From: Lepidonotus clava
Taxonomy: Eukaryota; Annelida; Polychaeta; Phyllodocida; Polynoidae
Assembly (NCBI GenBank): GCA_936440205.1
Contig: OW387146.1
Span: forward strand, 24,180,458 to 24,244,457
Length of the DNA: 64,000 bases
Direction of reading: 5' to 3'
The notes under the pieces are model-generated. The model was not told the DNA's origin. It did no database searches and saw only the letters and a list, made by a program, of their open reading frames with translations. Positions within the stretch are counted from its first letter, which is position 1. Every line of letters starts with the position of its first letter. Positions 36,501-50,200 of this stretch are shown piece by piece. A program made the translations under genes and the position numbers.

Positions 36501-39500
36501 TACTGCCCCACTGGGACCATAGGTATAGGACTGAACCAACTACACCTCCCTTACTGCCCCACTGGGACCATAGGTATAGGACTGAACCAACTACACCTCC
36601 CTTACTGGCCCACTGGGACCATAGGTGTAGGACTGAACCAACTACACCTCCCTTACTGGCCCACTGGGACCATAGGTATAGGACTGAACCAACTACACCT
36701 CCCTTACTGGCCCACTGGGACCATAGGTATAGGACTGAACCAACTACACCTCCCTTACTGCCCCACTGGGACCATAGGTATAGGACTGAACCAACTACAC
36801 CTCCCTTACTGCCCCACTGGGACCATAGGTATAGGACTGAACCAACTACACCTCCCTTACTGCCTCACTGGGGCCATAGGTATAGGACTGAACCAACTAC
36901 ACCTCCCTTACTGGCCCACTGGGACCATATATATAGGACTGAACCAACTACACCTCCCTTACTGGCCCACTGGGACCATAGGTATAGGACTGAACCAACT
37001 ACACCTCCCTTACTGCCCCACTGGGACCATAGGTATAGGACTGAACCCACTACATCTCCCTTACTGCCCCACTGGGACCATAGGTATAGGACTGAACCAA
37101 CTACACCTCCCTTACTGCCCCACTGGGACCATAGGTATAGGACTGAACCAACTACACCTCCCTTACTGCCCCACTGGGACCATAGGTATAGGACTGAACC
37201 AACTACACCTCCCTTACTGCCCCACTGGGACCATAGGTATAGGACTGAACCAACTACACCTCCCTTACTGGCCCACTGGGACCATAGGTGTAGGACTGAA
37301 CCAACTACACCTCCCTTACTGGCCCACTGGGACCATAGGTATAGGACTGAACCAACTACACCTCCCTTACTGGCCCACTGGGACCATAGGTATAGGACTG
37401 AACCAACTACACCTCCCTTACTGCCCCACTGGGACCATAGGTATAGGACTGAACCAACTACACCTCCCTTACTGCCCCACTGGGACCATAGGTATAGGAC
37501 TGAACCAACTACACCTCCCTTACTGCCTCACTGGGGCCATAGGTATAGGACTGAACCAACTACACCTCCCTTACTGGCCCACTGGGACCATATATATAGG
37601 ACTGAACCAACTACACCTCCCTTACTGGCCCACTGGGACCATAGGTATAGGACTTAACCAACTACACCTCCCTTACTGCCCCACTGGGACCATAGGTATA
37701 GGACTGAACCCACTACATCTCCCTTACTGCCCCACTGGGACCATAGGTATAGGACTGAACCAACTACACCTCCCTTACTGCCCCACTGGGACCATAGGTA
37801 TAGGACTGAACCAACTACACCTCCCTTACTGCCCCACTGGGACCATAGGTATAGGACTGAACCAACTACACCTCCCTTACTGCCCCACTGGGACCATAGG
37901 TATAGGACTGAACCAACTACACCTCCCTTACTGCCCCACTGGGACCATAGGTATAGGACTGAACCAACTACACCTCCCTTACTGCCTCACTGGGACCATA
38001 GGTAGAGATACTGAACCCTCTACCCCAACCTTACTGCCCACTGGGGCCATAGGTATAGGTACTGAACCCTCTACCTCTCCCTCACTGCCCCACAGGGACT
38101 ATAGGTATATTTACTGAACCCACTACACCTGCATTGCTACCCCACTGGGACCACAGGTATAGGGACTGAACCCTCTGCACCTCCCATACTGTCCCACTGG
38201 GTCTGTAAATATGGAAAAAGGGCAGTATTCCAAGGAGAACACTATGATGAGTCTTCAACGTAGTTACAAGATCGACCAATATATCATTTAAAAGCTGATG
38301 TAATCCCTAACCAATGCTCAAAATCAGATTAACATAATTTTAATTAAGAAATGGCGGGTCAACCTTTGAATATAAATCACAAGAAAGTTAATTCATGAAT
38401 CGTGGGGTCTAAAGGGTAAAGACATAGTGTTATCCTTGTATTTCAGATACTAAATGCTACAAGCTGTTTACTGGATCAACAGCAGTCACATGGGATGAAG
38501 CCCTCCAAGCATGTCGTTCTCAACCCGGACGAAACCCTGACTTGGCCAGCTTCCACTCTAGTAGAGAAAATGGTAGCTATGGTTCAGATTAGTTGGACAC
38601 CTGTGACACATCGCATAACAGGTCTCGCTGTAGTGAACATTGGCACACATAAAAAGACCTGTCCTTGCTGAACAGCAAGTGAATCCACCTTTCATCATTA
38701 CAGGGATGGTTTGACTACCCCTCTTTTTGATACCTTGGGGGACATTTTGGGGCTTGAATTTTAATATTCTGTTTTCAGCACATGATAGCAGTATCCCTCA
38801 GCTTATAAAATATATAGGTGATTGGCTGAAATGTATTTATCACTCAATTAAATTAAAATCAAAGTGTGTACAAAACCATTGCAACACTGAAGAGTGGCAC
38901 ATTGGGTAAACAAGGATAAAAAAACAGCAAGAGAAAAACTAAACCATTTTTGTTCTCCCCTGTTGCAAGCATTTGGTTATGCGATGCGGCACTGGAAGGA
39001 AAAAAAGAGGTCATGGGACAATCATGTAATTTGGAAAGTAAAGAAAATCCTGGAATGTTGTATGTCAGAGGATTTCACCCATATTCCTTTCTGTTATTAA
39101 TACTTATGTTTGGCAATGATCCTAGTTATTTTCTGACCCATACATAAAAATTAGATTTTGTAATGGATTTTTCTTTATCCTATCCTATCCACTGTAACAC
39201 AATTTTATTGTTAATTTCTGGAATATTTTTTGGCTGACAAACATTTAAACCTCTTAACTTCCAGCTTTTGTGACATCACAGATTAAAGCAAAATCGACGG
39301 CTCTATGGATCGGATCAAAAGCACAAGATTATAAACTGGTCTGGACAGATAACTCAGATACAAATTTTAACAATGCAGGACCAACATCAGTAAGTATTGA
39401 ACCCAACATTACCTACTTCCATGAAGCACATAAAGGTCCTGAACCTCTTATCTGCTGTGCAAACAAAATTCCTTATCCTCCAATCGATCGTGCATACCAA

Positions 39501-42500
39501 GGCCAGGAATACCAGAACTGAAATACAAAGGTCCTAATTTCCCCCCCCCCAACCCCCTCAAACAAAAAAATCGAGTAGATAAGCTACCCTCTTTACTGAG
39601 ATGTTCCAAAAACGTTTTTTATAAGTTTGAAAAAAGACGTCATTACTAGGATGTTTTAAAAACACTTTTTAGTGGTTGTTGAAAAAACCTCATATAGAAA
39701 AGGTTGATGTTTATATGACATCCTAAGAAGGCTGTCCTTAAAACGTCTTTAACTGGTTGTAGATAAAACGTTGTATAACAAACCTATATATGACGTTTCA
39801 GAAACGTTATAACAAAGTTGTTCTTAAAATGTCATACTAAAACATCTGAACACATCCTTTCCCAGTTGAGTACAAAACGTCACATACATGACGTGCATAT
39901 AATTAAGGTCCTGGCCCCCCATTCTGTTTATACAAAATTAACGCAGCTGTGGCCCATCTTGCTTATCAGTGTAGTTTTATCCTTAAGGCCTTCATGTCCA
40001 AAAGAAGGATATTAGATGTGACTTAAAACTAATATAGAGAAAAATCCAGTCGTAGACCCGGCTTCGCTAAAAAAGTCTAACTCAACTGAACTCAGCTGAA
40101 ATCACCTCAAATGTCGGCCAGTGGAGCTTGGGCTCAGCAATTCTTTAACAAAAAAAATTAGTACAGACACCATTGTAAAAGAAAGAAATCCAAGATGGCT
40201 TTTAATTTTAGCCATGAGAAATAGTACATTTTATGAAAAATTGTGAATACATGATACAATATGTGAAACAATAGTTACTAGACACTAATTATAACTCTAA
40301 TTAGTGACTGATGAGAGTAGTAAGAAATATGGACATTGTTTCCCTATTCTGCTCTAACCACTTAGTTATACTCACTAGCCCTTTTGTGCATCCAAAGATT
40401 CAATTACAAAAATCTTGAATGATGGGTTCCAGTTTCAGACTGGATGTCTGTCAATGGTTGGCTCCAGACCTCAGGTTCCTGGCACATGGGTTTGGTCTAA
40501 ATCAAGTGACTGCTCTGAAAGGTTTGGCTACATTTGCCAAACCCACAAAGGTAGGCTGATTATAAAACATCTATCTAGTGTAATCATAACTTGGATACTT
40601 TATGACAAAAAGTTGCTGATAATCATTGGAACCTATTTCAGGCTGCACTCCATTAGCCGATTTTATAAAGAGACCGTGGGATTTTGATGGATTAAAATCT
40701 TGATGATTCATGAATTATCAAGATTTTGAACCCTTTCCAGTGAAACAATTTGGGCTTGCCTAGTAATTTCGGTCTAAGAAGAAGAACAGGACAGTGGAAC
40801 TATATGTATTGAGTTACATATCATGAGAATAAAATTGAGAAGTTGCTAATTCACCGAGAGTTATCATTGTCTATTTGAAATATGGGCATATGTATCACAG
40901 CTTCAAATGTATTTAAGCATGACAAATACAAACACTCAACTGAAGATAATAAATATCTGAAATAATCCTTTTGTATGTTTAACCAGTTTCTTTGTACTTG
41001 ACATAGCTGTCAAACAGACATAGTTTGCTGTCATAGTTGTACCATACACTGACTTTGTATTTCTTTTTCACTGCTCTTTTATAATTTCAGATCCAGATAA
41101 CATAATTTCTACACCACAGCCCACAACAAGTCACCCATGCAAAGGTGGTTTTCTTCCATACGGGGATGGCTGCTACAGGTGGGTGATAATCATTAGTGTC
41201 TCACCACCCAAAAAGGACAATCCCTGTGGGAATTAACCATTACAGAGGATGTATTTAGCTTTCAAATGGTACCAAGCACATCAAAATTGGATAATTTTCA
41301 AGGAAATTACAGGCTATTGAACACAGCAATGTCGGTCTTCCTGAAAATAGCAAAAAGCCCAGATATTGAATATATCTATCTAAATATTTAGTAATAACAT
41401 AAAATTTTCTCCATAAATTAACAAAAATCCCTAAAACACTATAATACGTATAACTTTTGATCTAGAAAAGATAATCCATTTTAGTTTGGACTGATGATAA
41501 AATCAAGTCATGTTTTTCCAAATGGGTTACAATTTTGACAAAATCTGCAAAATGTTGTTGTTTCCATGGTAATCAAACATCTAATGTTAGATAATGAATG
41601 GGGAAAAACATTCCATTAACGTTCCAAATAGAATGTCTTTCAAACTATATGTAATGTTTAGAATGGGTTAACTGAATCCTACACAGAAAGTTGGTTTAAA
41701 ATATTTTCATACCTTTTTATACAAATCTACCCATATCTCCCTTAATATAAGCCTTAGAGCTTAAGATATAATCCCCTTGGAGCATTTATGTGTGTCAACT
41801 GGATCACAATTTATTTAATCAACAACTAAAGGGTGAAACCACGTTAAGTGTGGAATTTGAGTGTTAAAAAAGTCAAAAAATACAATTCAAGTTATGGAAC
41901 CAATGATAATATTTCCCAAATATACAAGTAAGGACCAAACTTATTCTAAAAAATTAGAACGTTAAGTTTTTTCATTAAAAAGTTAGAATGATTTAAAATC
42001 AGGTCCTTTTTTTCAACATTTTCAGTCATTTTTTTCCTAACTTTTTCTAATAGAAATAAAGTAAATCAATAATATTCAACTGAATACAAATAATAAGATT
42101 TCTAAACAAATGTATGGATGTGCATTGCACCTTATAGAATACAAAATTATCTTTCAGATGATATCTAAAATGTTGAAATCCGATATTAAGTTACAGAGAT
42201 ACTGAAATTATACTACTCTATCCGTAAACTTCAAGGGCACAAATATCATCAATTTTGAGCTTGTACTGTAAATATCAAACCTGTGCTTATGGTGAATATT
42301 GACAAATTTGGGACTATTCCCAAGATAAGTTGCTAATATTTTAATATCTATCTTAAAATAAGGGTAATTTTGTAATATTTTTGATAAAAGCTTCCCTTAG
42401 CAACTGCACAACGGTTCTAGGTCCTTTTTATTTTGATACAATATAGCATTATGGTAATTTTTGTTGTCAATGATATCAAATCTAGGATAAAAAGGGTTAA

Positions 42501-45500
42501 AATGAAAGTCTTGTAGATACCATAAAAGTCTTGTAGATACCATCTTGTAGATACTTTTTCATACATATTTGCCTCTAGGACCCTTAATAATGTATCCATT
42601 GACTTGAAAATTGGCATACTGTCTACTTTGCTGGAGGTCAAAGCTTTGTTAGTAGAAAATGTTAAAATCTATTTTTATGTTGGGAGATATGCATGGTCTT
42701 GTAGATACCCTCTTAAATAATCTCTCCAAAATACGCATTTTGCACCCCTGGATTTCCATTATGATATAGCATTTTGGATATTTTCAAGTTTTTAGTTGGA
42801 AGGTCCTGGTTAGTTCTAACTATTGACACTAAAAAAATCATGTATTTTAATTTATTTTCAATAAGAATGCCTTATTTCATGAAAAAGTCTTGTAGATACC
42901 TTTTTCTGTGGACACTTTTCAGCGATCTAAATCAAAATGAAGAAATATAGATACAATTTTGCAAAAATGATCACCTAATAAGAAATATGACAGAGATTGT
43001 AACAAAAGTCATTTCTTTAGTTTATATGGTATTTTAAAGCGTATTTTGATCTAAATGAAATCTTAACTCTCCCTGTGGACATAGTATTTATTGGGTATAG
43101 GCCTTTTTTACCTCTAAATATCAAATAATTAATTATTTGCTACAAAAATAAATTTCATATGCAAAGATTGACTTTTATATGAATAAATCAGCAAATCAAA
43201 CAACGGTATCAAATTATGTTAATGGAAAATGTTACAGCACTTTATATCCTGAAGACATCAAAGTCCACACTTAACGTGGTTTCACCCTAAATAATAATGG
43301 AGTCATCTTTGTTTTAGAATTGAACCTCGTATGTCTATAATACATAATAGTTAATTGACCCCGAATATTTACAGTTCAGCTGTGGCTTATTTCAGTTAAA
43401 CATTGTTTCTTGACTTGATTTCCCAAAATTCAGCAGGCCTTATCATGGTTGTTGTAATTTATAAACAATTTCATTTAATTCTTATATTCATCATCAACAA
43501 TTCCAGGCAAGCACAGTGAGATAGCATCTATATAACCATCTAGGCTGTGAACACACACACAGATACACACACTCACGCATGCACATTCACACGTATTACA
43601 CAGTTTTATAAAAACAGTTTTTACAATTCCTATCTGCAAAGGTTTATTTTTTATCAGATACGAGCAAGAGGCTGCCACGTGGTCAGAGGCAGAGAGCACA
43701 TGCGCAAATAAGGGGGCCCATTTAGTGGCCATACATTCAGAGGCAGAGAACGCTGCTGTAGAAGTGTTGAGCGAAGGAGCAGACATATGGATTGGTCTGG
43801 AAAAGGGGGTAAGGAAGCAAATATTGATTCAAGTAGACAAGGAATAAATAGCTTATTGTATTCCTGGCAATAGCCTAGAGTAGAACTCTTGACATATAAT
43901 GTGACCTGTTTTGCAATTTGGGGCCTATAGACCTTTTTCATTAGGGTGTGGCGCCCCCTGGTGAAGTAAATAGAACCAATGGTTTAGGTCATTTCCCATA
44001 GTTAACCTATATGAAGTGAAGCATAATTTTATATAGGTTAACTATTGGAAAAGACCTAAACCATTGGTTCCATTTAATTCACCAGGGGGCGCAACATTCT
44101 TAATGAAAAATGTCTATTGAAGAGGATGATGAAGGTAAAAAGGTTTTCTAACAGTAAAAGAATCTATTGAATATTCGAAGTAACGGCTGAGGTGTTGGTT
44201 TCGGACTGGAATACACAGATCTATGAAAAATACAAATGATAATGTGGAAGTTACAAAGAGTGATAGATAAGATAATCAGCTGCTAATAGTGTACAATCAT
44301 GATGATTCAAACCAAATGATCAATGTTCATGTCCTACCTTTGCAAACACAAGAGAGACAATTTTTTTCTCCTAGTGTAATATAGGTAACTTAAAAAGGAG
44401 GAGGGTTCAGAACTCACTGGATCTTCCCCTGCCTACCCTGGATAAGCCCCTGACATTCTACCCTCTCTTTGTTTAGGCAAGTGGTGAATATGAGTGGAGC
44501 AATGGATGGTATGTTCTCTACACGAGGTGGTCAAAGGAGTCTTCAGGCAGTGGGAACTGTGTCAAAATGTACGGGGAAAATGGCACCTGGCAGGGGGAGA
44601 AATGTGACGTGAAACACCCCTACATCTGTAAGGTCAGCACAGGTGAGGCTATGAGTTGTTTCACATATATAATGGGGGAGAACTGTTATGTGAAACACCC
44701 CTACATCTGTAAGGTCAGCACAGGTGAGGCTATGAGTTGTTTCACATATATAATGGGGGAGAACTGTTATGTGAAACACCCCTACATTTGTAAGGTCAGC
44801 ACAGGTGAGGCTATGAGTTGTTTCACATATATAATGGGGGAGAACTGTTATGTGAAACACCCCTACATCAGTAAGGTCAGCACAGGTAAAGCTATGAGTG
44901 ATTTCATGAAGATAATGGGGGAGAACTGTTATGTGAAACACACCTAAATCTGTATGGTCAGTACAGGTAAAGCTATGAGTGATTTCATGAAGATAAAGGG
45001 GGAGAACTGTGACGTGAAACACCCCTACATCAGTAAGGTCAGCACAGGTAAAGCTATGAGTGATTTCAGGAAGATAAGGGGGGAGAACTGTTATGTGAAA
45101 CACGCCTAAATCTGTATGGTCAGTACAGGTAACACTATGAGTGATTTCATGAAGATAATGGGGGGGAAATATGACCTGAAACACCCCTGCACCTGGAAGA
45201 TTAACACAGGTGAGGCTATGAGTTATTTCACATACATATTGGGGAAAAGCTGTGACATGAAACACCCCTACATCTGAAAGGTCAGCACAGGTCAAGCTAT
45301 GAGTTACTTCACATACACAAGGGGGAGAACTATGATGTGTAACACCCCTACATTTGTAATGCATGGATAAAAATGGATAAAATTCAATGAATTATATCTA
45401 AAACATTATTTTAGATAATCAGAAGCCATTAATAGGGATTTATGAGTGATGGATACTCACAACATAAATCAATATTTTTGTCTTCATGGATCTATTTATA

Positions 45501-47207
45501 AAGAATACATCTTGATACGTATGATTCTTGGAATTGCTTTAAACCTTGTACAAACACCAATGTCTACCCTACAGGCCCAGCCCTGACAACTCCCACCCCT
45601 ATAGAGGGAAGATGTCCCCCAGAGGATGGCTGGATGGCACATGGCTCCTACTGCTACCTAATTCAGGTGGGTCAGATGTGTTGTCATTATCAAATCTTAA
45701 TGTAAAGGAGATACTTTGATGTGATCACATTAACATTTCTTGGGGGTTGGCTGCCACATGGTTCCTACTGTTACCTTTTTAGGTGGGTCAGGTTAATAGA
45801 CACATTATTGCAACATGTAAGGTAGATATTTTCTGATGAATACTAAAGTCTGGTCCTCACAGGGTGATTATTTTGCACAGAAACAACGCTGACCAATATG
45901 ATAATCAGTGTTTCAGGCGCCTGGTGACTACCATACAAGGGCGCCGAGACGTCTGGTGACTAGATAACTGGTTGCTGTTGTTTTGCGGCAAAATATTGGA
46001 CATGTTTGATATTTCTCTATACCCCGCAGTGACTAGTTAATTGCCAGGTGACGTACTAAAGTGTCCTCTACTCGCCAGCTAATTAATCACAAGAGCGTCC
46101 CAACATGGAGATTAACATTTTAGTCGCCTGAGGACTAACTTGTTGTCCGACGACCAATATTTCATCCTTGGTCGCCGGAGAAATGCACTAATCGCCAGGG
46201 TTTAGTCACCACGTGGGGACCTGCCATTAAGCTTTCAGGAGGTCTTCTGGCACATGACGCCTTCTGCTACCTTTTTCAAATGTCTTAGATTAGTCCACAC
46301 AGACTCACTGGAATCTTTATGCTCTCTTTTTTGATTTGTCATACTTCAATATAGATAACATGACCATATTTATCACTTTTGTAGTTCATTAAAATAATTA
46401 ATTCATTAACTATTTTAATGAACTACAAAATTGGAATTGCATTGCCTAATTCCAGATACAAACAGGGAGAACATGGTACAGCGCAATGGAAGCATGTCTT
46501 ACACACTACCCATCTGCACAACTAGTAAGTACATAATATCCTGTACTATATGATTAGTTGTTTCAAGACCACACAATTATGATTTTTGTAAAGGAAATAA
46601 AAAGCTCTAAAGGTAAAGCATACATATTTTTAGAGCCTTTGAATGATTTAATCAAAAGGTTTTTATTGGCTTGGAGAATATTAAAAGTAGAGGGGTGTAT
46701 GATGTAAACTTTAGGTAATTGCAATTATTATTCCACAACACCCTGATCTATTTTAGTGAGTTTTGATAAAAAAGAAATTCGATACTCTAATTCCAATATT
46801 ACAATTGATATTGAACAGGTCTCAATTCACAACATGGTGGATAACGACTGGATATACAAACAAATACAAAGCAAAAGCTCATATATCAGAAATATGTGGA
46901 TAGGCCTGCACAGATCTCGAAAAGGTAAATAATCGTTATTCTTTAAAACCATGCAATTTATGGTGCAGTCTTTGTATACTAATAGTTATGATATTAGTGC
47001 GAACTCATATATATATATATATACATATAACAACCATACATACGATTGAGAACAAATACTTAAAAATGAGGAAAATATCCTTCGGTGATCAATCGATGGT
47101 TCAGACCCAAAATCCACTACAGGCCCACCATACCTCATAAGAATGTTACTGTGATTTTTGTATGATATTTTGTATTTGTATAATATTTTGGAAGGATTGA
47201 ACTGCAC

Positions 47208-47243
<36 letters not shown>

Positions 47244-50200
47244 ACGTCGTTTTTTTTTTAAACCTTTCTAGATATTTGGGGTTTACGTTCAATAAACTTC
47301 AGGGTTAACCCTAGTTTTCAGATTATCATAAGTTAGCAAGTAAATATTCACAGTTAAGTCATTGAACAACCATTTTATACCAATAACTTTTAAAGATTTT
47401 AATGTTTTATATAATTGCCTTCTCATTTAAAAATATTCTTTATTTCCTAAAAAATATTACATCTCTGCAGATGGTACATTGGTACGGATGGATGGTTCAC
47501 CTGTGCAGTTCCACTAAAACTATTTTTTTTTTAAATTCGTTTATTTAGACAGACAAATAATAAGTGCAAAAGCACTTGTTTACATTACATGCCTGTATCG
47601 TATAAGTCAATAGTATAAATACAATATATTAAAAATGCTTTCATACAAAAATGTCATCGTAAAAAACAGCATATGACAAAATTTACATACAAATATAGTC
47701 AGTATAGTTGGAGTACAATATATTCTAGCAGTCCAAACGATTTCATATCCATATATATAAATAAGTGATGGTAGAGACAACAGTTATGATTAAAATTAAA
47801 AGGACAAAATTAAGACAATCATTTCAATGGGTTTTTTAGCTCTTGTAAAACAAATCTCTTAAAATCATTACAATCCATATTTCGTACGTTTGCATTCTGT
47901 TGATTCCAAATTACAGCACCACGGTAATATGTATTTAATTTAGATTTTTCATTTATTGGTTTATATAAATCAAAAACCGGGGCTGCATGCAACCTAGTTT
48001 CCCGTAATTTGGGTTTCAATAATTTCTTGTTATTTTTTTGTTTATGCATGAACAACAGTAAATGTGTATGACGCCTATCTTCAAGTGAGGCCACATTATT
48101 AGTTTTACATAAATCTTTTTTGTTAGTTTTTGCTTCGTTTGCACCATTACATATTCGCAAACCTCTATAAAACAATCTATCTAATTTAGTTAGGTTCTTA
48201 CATGCAGTGCCTGTATAAATTACATCTCCATATTCTATCAAAGATAATATCATTGATTTAAAAAGCATTGTGCTAGCCTCTTTTGTTAAAAATTTCCTAA
48301 TACAAGAAAGTAAATACAGTTTGTGGTTTACTAAGTTACATAAATCATCTATATGCTTATTGAAGTTCAAATGCTCGTCGAGTACAAAACCCAAATATCT
48401 ATATGAGCAGACCCGTTCAAGTCTCTTATTGCTCAGGGATATTATACAATTTGAGCTTTTACTTTCTTTAACATTTGACCTCATTCCATAAATGAAAAAT
48501 TTAGATTTTTTACAATTTATTGAGATCTTTTTCTGCGAACACCATGAATCCAGATTATTCAAGTCATGCTACATATAAGTTCTCGCCGTTCCTAAGTCAT
48601 TTGATCTAAAATACAGTACTGTGTCGTCAGCATATAGTGATAATTTAACAAAATCCATTTTATTACATAAATCATTAATATAAATTAGGAAGAGCAGTGG
48701 GCCACACACACTACCTTGTGGAACTCCATAAGTAATTAGTTTCAATTCAGATGTAATCCCATTCGTTTTAACACATTGAAATCGATTTTGTAAATAATTC
48801 TCGAACCAACTATATGCATTTCCTCTCACTCCCATACATTTTAGTTTATTTAACAGGATAACATGATCAACTGTATCAAAAGCTTTCATTGCATCGATAT
48901 AGACTGCCAGTAATAATTCATTACTATTCATAGCCTTATAAATTTCATCGAGAAAAGTAGCTGTAGTAGAAATAGTAGAATGTCCCGGTCTAAACCCTCC
49001 TTGTTGATCACTTAGTAGATTATTATCAATACAGTAATCATATGTTATTCTGTGTACAATTTTCTCAATCATTTTAGATATAACTGGGAGCAACGATACT
49101 GGTCTAAGATTATTAACATCCTCAGAATTCCCCCCCTTTTTTAGTGGGGTTATTTTAGCAATTTTCCAGCTGTCAGGGATTTTACCACTATTAAAAGAAG
49201 TGTTGAATAGATCACAAATCTTGTTTGGAACAGCCAAGAATGCATCGCGCAATATTTCAGTTGATAAATGGTCTATACATGATGATTTGTTAATATTCAA
49301 ATTTTTAATAATAGTATTGATTTCCTCTTCATCAACAATAAAATTCTCCAGCCGATTGTCCATTTGGTTACCATAATAATTCCATCCAGCATTATGTTTG
49401 GCTGCCAAAGAAGGGCCTATTCCAACAAAGAAGTCATTTATAAAAGAAGCAGTATCCTTTGTGTCCACATAATCATTTTTATCTTTATCATATAGTCGCA
49501 GGGCAGTATTTTTTGATTTTTTAGGGTTAGGTATCAAATTTTGAATATTTTGCCAGAATTTTTTCGAATCAGTTCTATTATTTTCCAGATTTTCTTTAGT
49601 GAAATCAGCTCTAGCTTGTCGTAACCTATTTGTACATCTATTTCTTAAATTCCTAGCCTCAGCTAATAAATTTGGATTTTTTTTTTTTTTTGCGTTCCTC
49701 CAGGCAATATCTTTATCTTTAATCAATTCAATTAGTTGTGGGGATATCCGTGGTTCTTTGATCTGCTTTATTAAAAATGTTTTAAGTGGACACATATTAT
49801 CAATATTTTCTCTTATTATACGAAGAATCTCAGCCCACTTCAAGTCAACATTGTTTTCATTGTCAAAAGGCTGCCAATCAGAATTCTGTATATTTTGCAT
49901 AAATACTTCCTTGTCATAATTGCGATAACTTCGTCCAATAAAATTGCATTTCTTTTTCCTGATTTTGATTTTTTTCCTAGTAAGCAATATCATTTCATGG
50001 TCACTCAAGTTAATATTGCAAACTGACGATTTAAGAATTCTATTCGAATTGGTTATAAATAAATCTAAACAGCTTTCTTTAACACTTGAGATACGTGTTG
50101 GATCCTGTATTAATTGCCTCATCCCATATGACTTGATCAGACTCTTAAGTTTAATAGTATTACTATTTTTCTTGTCCAGGAAATCAACGTTAAAATCCCC

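Noticed and set aside
36865-37050. Minus-strand repeat frame GSVLYLWSQWASKGGVV
   Set aside because: It is a shadow of the 51-bp array; both strands are open because of the period.
34830-38170. CRISPR-like appearance of a long regular array
   Set aside because: Units are contiguous 51-bp repeats without unique spacers, and they derive from an exon in an intron-bearing animal gene.
44543-45364. 273-codon minus-strand open frame with repeated THSLTCADLTDVGVFH units
   Set aside because: It is the complement of the 81-bp exon 11 array; a period divisible by three keeps it open by chance.
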